From Pyxicephalus adspersus (Eukaryota > Chordata > Amphibia > Anura > Pyxicephalidae), in NCBI RefSeq assembly GCF_032062135.1, contig NC_092859.1, positions 33,793,313 through 33,857,312 on the forward strand: DNA of 64,000 bases, given 5' to 3'. Below are positions 12,501 through 23,282 of this stretch, one piece after another. The position numbers and the translations under genes were made by a program. The first letter of the stretch is position 1; every line of letters begins with the position of its first letter. The notes beneath the pieces were generated by a model. That model was given only the letters and a program-made list of their open reading frames with translations, had not been told where the DNA came from and searched no databases.

Positions 12501-15500
12501 GTCCAACATCACTTCCTGACCCTTTACAATATATCTTGGCTAAATGGCTGCAGGTACCCACAGACACGTCCCCAAGTTTTGGAAAAAGCCTTTCCAGAGG
12601 AGAGATGACTTTTACATACCTTAAAGCAGAACTAAACCCTGTTATATTTTCCAGTCCTTGTTCCATTGTGGGCGCAGCCACCTTCTTCTCTTCTTTATTG
12701 TCATCTTCAGACACCTCAAATTGCCAAACTGGCATGACATAATTCCCGCACAGGTGTACAGGTTTCATTTAATCCTGGCAACTGCAAAGGAAGCCAGGAT
12801 GCTCCAGGTATCCCAGCTACCAAAGTTTACAGCTGAAGCAATTAATCAGGCAGATAAGAATTCTTACTGCAGAAGGGACATTGCCTGCCCCTTTCTGCAA
12901 TAAAGCCCTGCCTGATCACAAACTTTTAAAGTGAAACTCGGAAGTTTGGTTGGGTGGAAAACTCCAAATCAATGTATGCCTATAATTTTAGAGTTTAACC
13001 ATTTTAATATACAACCAAGTTTAACCAAGCTCATATACAACATAGAAAGTTATATGTTTGTTCATACATAAATGTGTTAGGCATGATATTTATTAACTCC
13101 CTAAAATTAGTTTAACAAATATTTTGATTCCTTTATGGTTTTAGGAAACCGCAGGAATAAAAGTGGGTGTTTCCAGTCGTATTAGTGAATGGCTAACTAA
13201 AACTCCAGAGACCAACAAGACGCCTTCATCAAAGCCTGCAGTAAGTTGAAGATCACTTGTCCCTTTTCAATGAACCATTAAAGTAATGTCCTTGTATGCC
13301 ATTTTTTTTTTAAGACACACAATTGTGTAGGATACATGTACGCTAACATGAGTGCTTCTTTATACCTGAGCTTGGGGACAAAGTTAACCATCCATTGGCC
13401 CCCTCTTAGTACTGAAAGACTGCATGTCTTCTTTAAGAATGATACCAAAAGGTGACTAACTTACCTTATCCCTCTCTTCACTGGCAGCTAGTGCTTTTCA
13501 CAGCTGTCCAACATTCCTCCGATGTAGGCGGGCCCTTGTTGTCCTCATGTACAATGCAGGACTGCTGGTCCTACATTGGATGTGATGACGTTGAGATTTT
13601 TAGAGCTGCAACTGGTCAGGCAGCAAAATAGAAGTGTCATGCAGGATGAGGGAAGCCTATGGGAGTGCGCAAAGGGATATTTATTTCACCTCATTCCATT
13701 CCCTCTACACAAAATGGTAACCTTACAGTGCTGAGGGGTAACCATCTAGTCTAAGGTTAACTTGTCTCCAGCCTAAAGTTTAGCTTTCATTAGGTTTTAA
13801 TGTTGTGTTATATCTATGAAAACTGCGGAAGGAAAACCAGAGACCATAGCAAAATAGAAGCTGAACACAAACTTAGATTGGCTGCTGTTATATACTACTT
13901 TCTTCCCATCCTGCAGTATTTATATATCAGTATTTTTTTATTTTCCACTTTCATGTCTGTATTTTAACTCCTTTTATCTTTTTTCTTGCTCTCGATTAGC
14001 TGATTTTCTTTCCTTACTCGTCTGTCCATCAACCTACTGAATGGATCTCATCTCTGATGTCTTCTCTCCTTCCTCCTTCTTTCCTTTTTGGATTATGATC
14101 TTTTCATTGTGGTGATAAGGTAATATTGTTAGTAAAACTGCAAAGATTCTTATATTAAGTTGCTGGATAACATTCAAATCCACTAACCTATGCACTGTAT
14201 TTTGTATGTGAACGTGCACACGTTATGGCTGCCAGTTCAGTTTGAATAAAATGCCAGTGCACCACAATGACCACGAATGGACATGTACTTTTTTTTATTA
14301 CAACGCATGGTGGTGGTGTTTGCGACACACAGATGTGAAGCCTGTCCTAATGATTTATAAAACAATACCAGTATTATTGCCTTTCTGGTATTCTCACACA
14401 ATTTCCCCACACAGCAGAAATTAGTCGGATATCAGAAGCTAATACACTGCTTTATTGCAGTACACAAGACTGGCACTGGTTTTCTCTCCCTGGATGCTGG
14501 TAGGGAAATGTTTAGGCAGCTTATAGGGGGAGAAGAGTATTAGGAGGACTTTAGCAATGTGATGATGCTCATCTCTAGTCCAACGAACAAGGAGATGAAA
14601 CCAGAAGGGGATGCTACCTGCAGACCAGGAGATATACTATTTAGAACTGTTGTCTTAATGCAATGTCAAAGCAAATGATAGTTGGTACCTCTCTGCAATG
14701 CATGCATTTCCCAGAATTGAAATTATGCTTTTTGTGTACCAAACACAAATGCGACTTCATGAACCTGCAGCATTCAAGTGCTGCTAGTAAACTGGTTCAT
14801 GATTATCTTGTAATGGATGAATTAGAACATTCTTGCTGTGCCATGTATAATATATGATAAACACGATCATATTCAAATGACAATTTCTGTATATTGTTCA
14901 TTTAAAATTGTGTGTTCTGTTTCAGGATTTAAGACCTGGAGACGTATCTGGTAAAAGGAACCTCTGGGAGAGACAGCAAACAGACAAGGCTTCTACACCA
15001 TCTAAGGTGAGCTGAGCACTTCTTTTCTGTGTAAATAGTTTAAAGAGAACCAGTCATCAATGAGCGTGTTCATTTCAGAAATTTTTTAAGCCGGCTGGGA
15101 AGAAATCATAGGTGGGTGGCAGCCCCCTGTATTGTGACCCAACTCTTTAGTAGCCACCCAAAAACAGCCGGGTGGTTATTAAAAAGTGCTGGGTGGTGCA
15201 CCCAGCTAAAAGGGGCTGGGGAGAACACTGGAGTATCTGTAAAACTGGAGTATCTAAAGCCTTGCACAGACATTTGGTGGATAAACCACACTGTTCTGTT
15301 CTTTGGAGAGGGGAGGGGGAGGACATAAACGAGAGGAACCCCACTGAGTTTACCTCCATAGGAGTGAACAGCATTTTATGTCAGACCATTTGTTTTGGGA
15401 GACTAATATAAGAAGTGTGTATGTAACTTTATTCTACAGTTTTAGGTTGTCATAATCGAGTTGTATAAATTTGTTTTCAGGAAGCCATGTGTGTTGTGTT

Positions 15501-16983
15501 GTATAGTTGTATTCTCTCCCTGTCCCCTGAGGAAGGGATGTCACTTCAGTTACAAGTTTTAGAGTCCCCATTAAGGCAGACCTATCTTTTCCTAGCTCAG
15601 GGCGCATAACTGAACCTCTATTTGGGTTGTTGTTGTTATACGGTCAAACAGAATATTATGAAGGCTTACTCTTTTAATGTTTTTTATTAGCATTCAATTC
15701 AGAGTATAGTGGTTGAGGAGCACCTTACACATTTAACATTATATTAATAATGATACAAAATCTAGTTAAAGCCCAAATGAAGTTGGAGAAATTCATCTTC
15801 AGTTATAACCTGACAATGTACTAACAGCCCCCATTTTCATAAGCCAACCTCCTTTTTCTGGTACAACAGTTTTGCAGGGTTTCTAAATTTCTGTGCAATT
15901 AAATATGCACTGAGGACACAACAAAAAGCAGCATTTTCTCTCATCGGTATTCTAAAGCATTTCAAAGTGAAAATCAGATAAAGAGGTAAAACAATATTGA
16001 TACTTCCAACTGAGATTTTAATGAAAGTTTCACCTTCAGTAGATATTAACTTTTTGGTTGTACACTGGTTAGCTAAACCACACAAAGACTTTTTAACATC
16101 TTGTTGTCTACATTTCTCAGTTACTCCAAAGCTATGTACATACCTCAGGTGATTTTGCTTAAAACGGTCGTGCTCGTCTCAGGTGATAATCTGACAGGTG
16201 TACAGCAGACCCTCAGCAGCACAGAGAATTGATGAACAACCACTATTCACTGTTTATAAAAGGGAGGACAGCAGGGTGACGCTCGCTCGTCCTTCCCTTT
16301 CTGTAGTGTTGTGTGTACAGGGCTTGTTCATTCTTCTGTCACTGGAAACTATTACTATTTCCAGTGACAATCATCTGACTTCCATTGGACATCTGTATGA
16401 GGCTTAAGTACTACAGAACTACTCATTTCATGCTAAAGAAAATAAGGGAGGTGTTTTGCAGTCTTATCTTAGGATGGCAAAACTACTTCTTCATATATCT
16501 GGAAAGTGAGTTTTGTCATCTTAGCAGGGGAAGTGCTTTATTGGTAGAATCTCTAGGTTAAGATAAAATTAAAAAATTATTGCCACTACATCTGGCAAGC
16601 TAGATCCCTTTTTGTCTATGGTTCAAATACTTATTTAAGCTTCTTGGTGGCTTGTGTTACTTGTAGCTCCACCTGCTGGTAAACCTTGTTCTTTCATCCT
16701 TTTGTGTGTGTTGCCTCTTTTTACAGATAGTTTGATAGCAAACCCTCAGTCCACAGAAAACTTACATGCAATTTGATGTGAACCCCTTCATTGCTGACAT
16801 GGTGGCAAAACAGTCCCCATCGATAGACAGGGACTATTCTGTATTACTACATTTAGACTCTTTAAAAAGTTTGGGATAAAACTTTAGTTTTTTTTTCTAT
16901 AGAGAAAATCCTTTAGATAAAAGTAAGAAAACTTTTACACCTCTTTCTCATTTGAATTTGTTCTCTTTTCTGCACAGGAATAA
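1408..16983 (+). CDS. CALD1: Caldesmon, C-terminal part of gene (10 exons, 5' part outside window)
   Basis: Caldesmon binds actin, tropomyosin, myosin and Ca2+/calmodulin and inhibits actomyosin ATPase in smooth-muscle thin filaments and non-muscle stress fibres. Ten exons (1408-1506, 3537-3682, 4652-4907, 5319-5459, 9020-9063, 10738-10810, 12104-12241, 13145-13240, 14926-15006, 16978-16983) all have AG/GT borders and join in one frame: 1080 nt, 359 residues plus TAA. The order matches vertebrate caldesmon: FKKEE, the Glu/Arg-rich helix (LRRRRGE...EELKKRREER), KPFKCFTPK, IEERAEFLN, SKIDSRLEQYTSAI, MWEKGNVFSSP (calmodulin site A in the family), VGVSSRISEWLTKTP, and RPGDVS..RNLWE (site B). The N-terminal myosin/tropomyosin region and any smooth-muscle-specific repeat exon would lie upstream. 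No break was seen, so the gene is probably functional. Family identity is very secure; the first exon's start is the least certain point. Confidence 0.96.
1897..2113. repeat. Foldback MITE family A, copy 1
   Basis: Long inverted repeat: CTGGGTGATCCAGCAAACC is mirrored about 90 bp later, and the outer arms AAAGCTCTCCAAGGC and AAATCAGGC match nine other places in the window. Lies in a CALD1 intron. No coding capacity; a non-autonomous foldback DNA element. Confidence 0.85.
3091..3225. repeat. Foldback MITE family B, copy 1
   Basis: Inverted terminal sequences: GGGCTATATTTACAAAACAG at one end and CTGTTTTATAAATAGAGCT at the other, with GGAATCTGACATTCCCTC mirrored inside. A second copy is at 42379-42528. 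Confidence 0.85.
3537..3682 (+). CDS. CALD1: CALD1 exon (KANWERKKGFPESKAQNGE)
   Basis: A pyrimidine-rich tract and TTTTTAG acceptor precede VKEEKGRGGKEELK and WERKKGF.ESKAQNGE, a conserved caldesmon segment. The exon ends TTTGG with donor GTAATA (phase 2). The split Gly codon is completed by the first base of the next exon. Confidence 0.93.
3683..4651 (+). other. CALD1 intron with TATG/TA/GA microsatellite
   Basis: 3838-3927 is a compound (TGTA)n-(TA)n-(GA)n simple repeat. The two small open frames at 4029-4416 have no recognisable similarity and overlap in different frames, as chance frames do. Confidence 0.7.
4652..4907 (+). CDS. CALD1: CALD1 exon, Glu/Arg-rich helix 1
   Basis: Encodes KVEAGKKLEDLRRRRGE followed by FEKLKQKQQE, EELKKRREERKK and EEEEQRKKQEEAERKAREE. 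This is the long charged single alpha-helix characteristic of caldesmon and very close to the vertebrate family sequence. Acceptor TTTCAAG, donor GTGGGG after GAAGAG. The reverse strand of this exon carries a long but spurious open frame. Confidence 0.97.
5218..5274. repeat. Short perfect hairpin in CALD1 intron
   Basis: CTTAGAGCTTTGGA (5218-5231) and its exact complement (5261-5274) flank a 29-nt loop that itself holds AAAAGC/GCTTTT. It ends 44 nt upstream of the next exon. Confidence 0.6.
5319..5459 (+). CDS. CALD1: CALD1 exon, helix end and KPFKCFTPK
   Basis: 47 codons, phase 0 to 0: continues the charged helix (EEKKRQKEERERRRAEAAEKR), then EEKKPFKCFTPKASSLK, a signature motif of caldesmon with its conserved cysteine. 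Acceptor ATCTTTAG, donor GTATGA. A 14-bp perfect hairpin lies 45-100 nt upstream of the acceptor. Confidence 0.97.
5460..9019 (+). other. CALD1 intron with (TA)n tract
   Basis: AT-rich. 6541-6596 is an almost pure (TA)n microsatellite and about 6397-6417 is (AAT)n. No exon or complete mobile element recognised. Confidence 0.65.
9020..9063 (+). CDS. CALD1: CALD1 exon (IEERAEFLN)
   Basis: 44-nt exon encoding IEERAEFLNRSSQK plus the first two bases of a Ser codon. Acceptor TTCCCAG, donor GTAAGC. Caldesmon has the same short block after SSLK. Confidence 0.96.
9436..9531 (+). repeat. LINE-2-like 3' tail fragment
   Basis: CCCTATTTAATGTGCAGCGCTG, then ATATGTTGGCGCTATATAAATC and (ATT)n. The same tail is attached to reverse-transcriptase sequence at 48404-48903, which identifies it as the 3' end of a frog LINE-2-type element. 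5'-truncated. Lies in a CALD1 intron (9064-10737), otherwise featureless apart from a MITE A end at 10533. Confidence 0.75.
10533..10565. repeat. Single end of foldback MITE family A
   Basis: GGGGCCTTATTTATTAAAGC and CTCTCCAAGGCAGG match the outer arm of family A; the rest of the element is absent. A deleted remnant. Confidence 0.55.
10738..10810 (+). CDS. CALD1: CALD1 exon (SKIDSRLEQYTSAI)
   Basis: 73-nt exon completing the split Ser codon, then VKSPQPAVVSKIDSRLEQY and TSAIG. Acceptor TTTTGCAG, donor GTAAGT. SRLEQYTSAI is identical to the conserved tropomyosin/actin-binding block of the family. Confidence 0.97.
10811..12103 (+). other. CALD1 intron
   Basis: No repeat of high confidence. 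'CTAAAGCAGAACTAAAC' at about 11527 resembles the end of the repeat at 12618. Several A-rich stretches. No exon seen. Confidence 0.55.
12104..12241 (+). CDS. CALD1: CALD1 exon, calmodulin site A (MWEKGNVFSSP)
   Basis: 46 codons: NNKSAKPAKAAPADLPLPTEG then VRNIKNMWEKGNVFSSPGG and SPNK. The MWEKGNVFSSP segment is the calmodulin- and actin-contact site A of caldesmon. Acceptor TTTTCCAG, donor GTATGC. Two Ser-Pro sites are present (FSSP, TSP). Confidence 0.97.
12618..12945. repeat. Frog-type repeat with CTTAAAGCAGAACTAAACC end
   Basis: Starts CTTAAAGCAGAACTAAACC and ends TTTTAAAGTGAAACTC, an imperfect inverted terminal pair. The body segment with AAGGGACATTGCCTGCCCC and TCTGCAATAA recurs at 18185-18370 (GGGGCATCTCCTGTCCC). 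Probable MITE; lies in a CALD1 intron (12242-13144). Confidence 0.55.
13145..13240 (+). CDS. CALD1: CALD1 exon (ETAGIKVGVSSRISEWLTKTP)
   Basis: 32 codons, phase 0 to 0. Encodes the minimal inhibitory core ending TKTPETNKTPSSKPA. The familiar KSP phosphorylation site of mammals is here KTP. Acceptor TTTTAG, donor GTAAGT. Confidence 0.97.
13366..13792. repeat. MITE-like element with TTGGGGACAAAGTTAACC ends
   Basis: AGCTTGGGGACAAAGTTAACC near 13370 is mirrored by GGTTAACTTGTCTCCAGCCT near 13757-13776. The roughly 400 bp between are more GC-rich than the surrounding intron (13241-14925) and have no coding capacity. Confidence 0.6.
14926..15006 (+). CDS. CALD1: CALD1 exon, calmodulin site B (RNLWERQ)
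   Basis: 27 codons: DLRPGDVSGKRNLWERQQTDKASTPSK, the last large conserved block with the second Trp-containing calmodulin/actin site. The terminal mammalian TSP site appears as STP. Acceptor TTTCAG, donor GTGAGC. Confidence 0.97.
15080..15232 (+). repeat. Dispersed repeat C (GGTGGGTGGCAGCCCC), copy 1
   Basis: AGCCGGCTGGGAAGAAATCATAGG, GGTGGCAGCCCC.TGTATTGTGA and AGCCACCCAAAAACAGCC recur in reverse orientation at 45477-45645. An internal inverted pair (ACCACCC...GGGTGGT) is present. Class unknown. Confidence 0.7.
16130..16410 (+). repeat. Dispersed repeat D, copy 1
   Basis: GAACAACCACTATTCACTG, then GGGAGGACAGCAGGGTGACG.TCGCTCGTCCTTCCC and TCACTGGAAACTATTAC match, with divergence, 43510-43810. 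Unclassified dispersed repeat in the last CALD1 intron (15007-16977). Confidence 0.55.
16978..16983 (+). CDS. CALD1: CALD1 last coding exon (Glu-stop)
   Basis: After acceptor CTGCACAG the exon reads GAA TAA: one Glu codon and the stop, then 3'UTR. Mammalian caldesmon likewise ends just after the last intron, with Val. A pyrimidine tract precedes the AG. Confidence 0.85.
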   Translation, partial: E

Positions 16984-18500
16984 GATTTGAAAAGAATCCA
17001 AAGGAAGCCTTCCAAAGCAACCAGACCAACTCAGATAAAGTGCTAAACTGTCCTTTTTTTATATTTATGTTTACTTACCAAAAACGTGTTTCTCATTATG
17101 CTGAGTACAACCATGTATATTAGCACTGTATTTAATTCCCATTCTCCTTCAAACTGCTAAACATTCAGGAGATTACAGTACTGCCTTTGCACAACATCTT
17201 AAAGGAATTGTCCATTTGGCTGCAGATTTCCAGAACCTACAGCTTGATACCATTGGACATTGTCCATGGTACAGTTAGCAGAGAACCCTTCTTCTGTTTT
17301 GTGATTGACTCAGCCAACAGATGTCAAATGTGCAGTCATAAAATAGGAAACTGAACCATTGGAACATGAGATACCCTTACCAGTTTCCAGATCCATCTTA
17401 GCCAAATCCATTACAAATCAGTGACTAGGTGGAGAATTCTTTTAAGAGAAGCATCTGTGAATCAAATATTCTACTGATAAGTATTGCTTTCTTCTACCAC
17501 AACGTGATGAATAATCTAGTAAGGCAGTTCCCATGAGACTATGCACCAACAGATGTATGCTGCACTTTAGAGTAGAACACAGTTTATTAGTTTATGTTAA
17601 CAACCATTGTCTGGTAAGATAATACTGGTTAGCTCAAATTATTATTTTTATTTTTAAAACTACTTTAAATATCAATCCTTTCACTTTGTTACAGGTAAAG
17701 CCATTTTTTGGTCCGTATTAGTCAACTTTTTGGTACTTTTATGGTTGACCGTTTTAGTGTTATAGTCCAACAACTGCAGTTTTAAACACAAATAGCTTTA
17801 AACCTTACAGCACTATTAAACGTAAAAGGCTTTTTATATGTGCTAGATTATACAGTATTTAGAGAATTTTTTTCTTTTTTACATAATAGCTGTTATCACT
17901 GCTTTTGTTAATTCACTTTAGTTTAGGATAATTTTGTCATTCACCAAAAAAAAAAAAAATGTAAGCCCAAGTTATTGATCTAAAGAATGGTATGAAAATT
18001 ATTTTCAAAGCATGATTTGAAGTTTCAGTTCCAATTAGTTTATACATTACAGGTGCATCAAAACAAAAAGCATGCTGTCTTCTTTAAAAAAAAAGGCACT
18101 GTCTAAGTCCTGTCCCTTCCCAGCATGCTCCAGAAAAGAACCCTTGCCATTTGTGCAAACATTGGTTTCTCTACAAATGTCCACCATGCTTCCGACGAGT
18201 CAGACCTATAGCCCCTAATCAGTAAAACTTCTGCTCTCTGCCAATTGGAGAGTTTTATAGGAGGCGGTGATCAGACAGGTAAGAAAAGTTATTGTAGAAG
18301 GGGCATCTCCTGTCCCTCTCTGCAATAACCACCAGCCTGAATGGCTCATGTTAAAAGTGGGATTTTAGTTCCACTGTAAGATAAATGAACTGTAGGACTT
18401 TGATGTACCTGGAATGTATTTAGTTGATTTATACTAAAACTTAAGCTGAGCTTTCATGATGTTAAATTAGTATAATAAATAAACGCAAAATCCACAATGA
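16984..18500 (+). other. CALD1: CALD1 3' untranslated region
   Basis: Non-coding, AT-rich sequence following the TAA. Overlapping AATAAA signals at 18474-18483 give a likely end near 18500; a second AATAAA near 19043 could serve a longer form. It contains a frog-type repeat at about 18185-18370 related to the one at 12618-12945. The poly(A) site is inferred, not shown. Confidence 0.6.
18474..18483 (+). terminator. Overlapping poly(A) signals of CALD1
   Basis: Two overlapping AATAAA hexamers about 1.5 kb after the stop codon. Best candidate for 3' end formation; position inferred from the motif only. Confidence 0.45.
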
Positions 18501-19309
18501 CAGTACTTAACTTATACACAGACATTTTATTTTTTTTTTAAATGACAAAATACAACATCCTGCCAATAGAATTTCAATATTCTGGTAAATATATATGTAT
18601 TTTTTTATTTTAGTCTTTTTTGGTCCATTCCAAAGATATTGACAGGCAGGTTTCATTGTATATGTATATAGTAAACCCTGGCACCATCGCTGCATAAAAC
18701 ATACAAATTTTGACTCTACAGTGTGGGTTTATACGCCAGGTGGTGTTTTATTGGGTAATATGCTGTACTTCTTATGCCATTGTATTTGTTACATCGTAAT
18801 ATACAAAAAGAAAAAAAATGGATTCACACTGTTTTGATATTCTGAAGATTAATATCACTGCTTTGCTCATAATTGTACTCATTAATAATTCAGACGTTTA
18901 CTTACAAGATGCAAATGCACTCGGTTACATGTGGGATGTCAGCTCGCACAGCTGCCTTGTATCGTCCGAAAGCTGTCATCTGTGATCATTTCAGCCACAT
19001 AAAAAATTTGTTTCAACAATGTATTATGAAACTGCAACCACAATAAACTGATACTTTTATTTGATGTCTCTGTTTCTTGGATATGGTGGTGAAGGACTCG
19101 GTGAGGACTATGGTGAAGAAAATATTCATCAGTAGATTTGTAAAAAATCACTAAAGAATACATTTATTTAAAAATTAAAATTATCAGAACATCTCAAATT
19201 CAGCAGATAACATTTACTTGTATTGCTAGGTAACCTTATAACCATTAAATACCTTCAGATCTCTCTCTTTATTACACTGAAATTCTTGTAAATGCAATGT
19301 GGTGCCCTT
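18501..19309. other. Intergenic sequence after CALD1
   Basis: AT-rich, one AATAAA near 19043. Could belong to a longer CALD1 3'UTR. No gene recognised. Confidence 0.5.
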
Positions 19310-19450
19310 CACCAGCAAACCTGGAACAGATCTCATCCAGGATTGAAAACATTTGCCAACAAATAGCAAATGTATTTCAGAAATCTATTCCAGTTTTCCC
19401 ATGAAATTCTATCTTCTGTAGTCATAGAGAGATTAGATAAATCAGACCCA
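19306..19450. repeat. Foldback MITE family A, decayed copy
   Basis: CACCAGCAAACCTGGAACAG, CATCCAGGATTGAAAACATT, AGCAAATG and TAGATAAATCAGACCC follow the order of family A. The left outer arm is missing. Confidence 0.7.
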
Positions 19451-19835
19451 ATGTATGTGAATTAACACAAAGCAACAGTGTGAACAGGAACTGAAAGAAC
19501 TATTCATTTTAGTCTCACAATGTGTTCTGTCACAGTTACACTCACATACATGTATACATGCACATATATACCCATACCTATTTACTAAAAAAAAACAAAA
19601 AATCATCAGAATATACAAGGTAGCTATTTTTACCTAGTTTCCTAGAGCAGGGGTCGCCCACTTTTCCGACCCCTCGGACCACTAAATTCATCATTTTAAA
19701 TCCCGAAGACAATTAATATGAATTTTTAAAAAAATATAAATACATTTGTAAAATAAGGATATTTCTAACGGGGCCTGACAAGGACTATGAAGGCTCTGAT
19801 TGATCATTGATCAGCTCACGGTTAAGTGAAGTATT

Positions 19836-20205
19836 ACCGTATTTTCCGGCGTATAAGGCGACTGGGCATATAAGACGACCCCCCACTCTAACCAATCAGT
19901 TGGGGGTCGTGTTATACGCCCAGTATTGTACTGTTCCTTCTGCCTGTCAGATCTCGCTATTGTGCGAGACCTGAGAGGCAGAAGGAACAGTACAGTACTA
20001 GTTCTAAGTAATGAATGGGCGCGTTCCTTTAATGAATGGGCGTGTTCTAGTGGAGAGCCAATCGCCGGACGTGAAGGAGGACTCGCGGGGATGCCGGACG
20101 TGAAGCAAGCTGCAGGTAAGTACCGGTACCCGGCGTATAAGACGACCCCCGACTTTGGCACAGATTTTTTTGGGTTAAAAAGTCGTCTTATATGCCGGTA
20201 CTAAT
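19836..20205. mobile_element. TIR element with CCGTATTTTCCGGCGTATAAG ends
   Basis: Left CCGGCGTATAAGGCGAC (with CATATAAGACGACCCCC) is mirrored at the right by GTATAAGACGACCCCC and GTCGTCTTATATGCCGG. A second palindrome (GTTCCTTCTGCC...GGCAGAAGGAAC) lies at about 19930-19990. Terminal TA on both sides suggests a TA target. No intact coding region; the open frames on both strands are products of the palindrome. The flanking 19650-19700 (GCAGGGGTCGCCCAC) may be the end of an older hAT-like element into which it inserted. Confidence 0.7.
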
Positions 20206-23170
20206 ATTTCTAATATAATTCGTTGCATTATCTTTGGTATTCTTAAAGAAATGCTAAATATTTGTTTGCTTTTTCTCACTGGTTGTGGGTTTATTTCATT
20301 CAAATCTAAATCAAACAAGAAATGATAGTTAACAAAGTCAAACTAATTGATGCCATCAAATATAACAGTTCAAGAAAATACACAGTTTAGGTCATAATTA
20401 TCTAAAAGAACATCTGAGAAACAAAAAAAATAAAACAATCGCATGAGAATCAGTATTCGCGGAGCAGTGTGACTGTTGTAATGGTGGAAACAAGACTGAA
20501 GCGCACAGCTCGACAATGGTTGCCTCATACAATTTAAGACTACACTGATGTCACGTCATCTATACTTGTTACAGTAATCTATACTTTGTTACAAAGTATT
20601 TAACAGCTCTGTCAAAACAGAGACAAATGCAGTACCAGGACTTGCTACAAGGTGTCACAACGGTATAAAGGTTTATACTCAAGTATATACATACACACAA
20701 ACACATTTATATTTAAACTGATAAATATACATTCACTCACATACATTTACACATTCTCATACATAAACTACATATGCTCTTATAAGCAGTAATATATACA
20801 CACATGTACACATACAGTCACTTACCTTTTTTGGCCAGCCAGTAACATGATCAGTCAGGCTTCCAGTCACCTCATATCGCGTGTCCTCTCTACTGCCGAT
20901 GAAAATGCACAATGATCTGTCAGTGTCATCCCCACAGCAGCCCTTTATTTAACAACCATCAATATAAATAACAGTCAACTAATAAAGCTATCAAGCATAA
21001 TCAGACAATTATTGCCAGAGGAGGATCTTTTAAGTGTCTACTAACCAAGATCATAAGTAAGTACCACCCCTGTCCACAGTGCTAATACCAGCTTGATGAC
21101 AACTCAAAATGGGGCATAAATACACTGATTTCCACCATCAAGATCAAGACCTGGTAAAACCAACAGCCCATGAAAATGAAACCACCTGTTTGTCCTCGTT
21201 TTGTAAAGACTTCAAATTTTCAAAAGCCTCAACAACTACTCCCCCCCCCCCCAAGCTGACTTTTCATTAGCACCATGTACCTTACGCTGTCACCCAATCC
21301 CACCATCTGAGCAGCAACTGCCAATCAGGTGCGACTTTCCTATTTTAAACACAATCTACAAAGTTAACCTTCTTTTGACTACCTTCCTCAACCTTAGACA
21401 TGTAGCCCCTCCATTCATTTTTTCCTACAGTAATATCTTTGTGGGTGGTGCCCTGTTTATTGGCCCATTGCTCTCATACACATAGAAAGCTGGGGATGTC
21501 TGGAAAGTGGAAGCCACAAGTTTGGCAGCCCCAACGCTGCAGAAGAGAAAAAAGAAGCATGTGCCATGAACTAGTAACACATACCATGTGCAGTCATAAT
21601 ACATAGATTGAGAATTTTTGCAGTACAACTTCCTAAAAGAAGGGGCAGTACTTTGGGTCTATGGGGTATGCCATGTATACATTTGGTGACAAAGGACATG
21701 CTGACAAGACTAGGACGTAGAAAAATGCCCTTTTTGCCCAATGTTTGAAAAAACAAGACCCACCAAAAATTATGTGGAATTTTTGCTTTTTTGAAGAGCC
21801 CCAGGTGCTGCTGTTATCTGACATTTTTTGTGATTCAACATGCCCCATTCCAGGCTCTGTGGCTCTTACCATACAATGTTACATTACTCAGTAGTGAAGA
21901 AGCAACAGGCAGAAGGAACCACAGAAACAACCTGGGGAGAAGTCAATCGGCACAACCAGAAGTGTTGGATAGGGCAATACAGCGTTCGTGATCAAAGACT
22001 CTAGGGTCAGGGAAATAATTTTATTTTTGTAACAAGAATAGAGCCATGATAGTGGAAAAGAGCTTGAATAACTCCCAGGAACTACTTACAGCATACTGCA
22101 CCCCCACAAAGCAACCAAAAAGGCAAAACTCTCAATTTTGCTCATACCTAGTGTTACTCAAGTCTTAACTCCCTCAAAGTATAGGTATCCTGTATTGTGT
22201 AGTAGCAATACACTCCATTTTAGGATATTTATCCTAATTATAGGCATTTTTGTCTTTTTTTAACTAAGCAGCTCTGTTTCAGCAACTTGCTTGCCATTAC
22301 TCATATACCATGCAGTAACCATAATAGGGGAAATTCACTTCTATATTATGCTATTTATATAAGCATGGTAGGAAATAGAGCCTCAGAATAACTAATGTTC
22401 ATTCTTTGTTTACTTACTTTACTGGCACTATATTTGTGCACATTTTATTATAAATCTTACATTTTGTTGTTATTTTGTCCCCCCGCAGCAAGCAAAAGCA
22501 TTGGATCTGATAAAACTGAACATCTAATACTTTTCGTACATGGTACAATTTATGAACAATTCAAATATGAGTAAATCGTTATTGTATGAATTATAAAACA
22601 GTTCAACACATACTATCTTTGCTGTTAATTGATTTTTAACATCAATTGTATAATCAAACACAATTTCTAATTTGATCATTTATTTACTTACACTGAGTTC
22701 TCTGATATATAGCACAGACTCTACATCAATATGAAATGAATGATACTGTACATTTCTAGAATGGGGGCTTAATGCATCTTGTTGATTCTTCAATGACTGC
22801 TTGTATTCTGCATACAGTAGGAGTATACAGACAGAATGGTTTGGTCCCATGGATTGAATGGTCATATCAATTAGTGTATGGACACCACATTAGTGTTAGG
22901 GAACACCATAGTTTCAGCAATATTAAACCTTCCAGTATCCCTTGAAATCTTGGAAATATTGGCTTTGGACTTTACTATATCTATCTACTTTCTACTAATG
23001 CACAGTACCTATGCTCTGTTATGCGCACATAGGGAGAGACAGATTTCTCAAATGGCAACCTAGGCCGTGTCTTAGGATGTCATGACCACTAGGAGGCATC
23101 ATTACAACATCTCTATGTAAAACTGGAACCTGCTGCGGGCTAACTAGCTCTATGGTAACAGGATAACAAA
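20206..23170. other. Intergenic, no gene recognised
   Basis: Short tandem ACAT/ATAC-rich stretches near 20690-20815, a C14 tract at about 21241-21253, no ORF with recognisable similarity. Small open frames here lack splice or family support. Confidence 0.5.
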
Positions 23171-23183
23171 ATAAACAAAATAA

Positions 23184-23262
23184 ACATTAATTATTATTAT
23201 TATTATTATTAAAAATATTAATAATAAACAGGATTTATACAGGGCGCAATGCTATACAGTAT
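23184..23262 (-). repeat. LINE-2-like 3' tail fragment with (ATT)n
   Basis: (ATT)n followed by AATAAACAGGATTTATACAGGGCGC, the reverse complement of the LINE-2 tail seen elsewhere in the window. Confidence 0.65.
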
Positions 23263-23282
23263 GATGTTTGTATTGAAGGTGT

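Noticed and set aside
19811..20204. Overlapping frames of 116 and 92 codons on both strands
   Set aside because: Both are produced by the palindromic CCGGCGTATAAG element; no family similarity.
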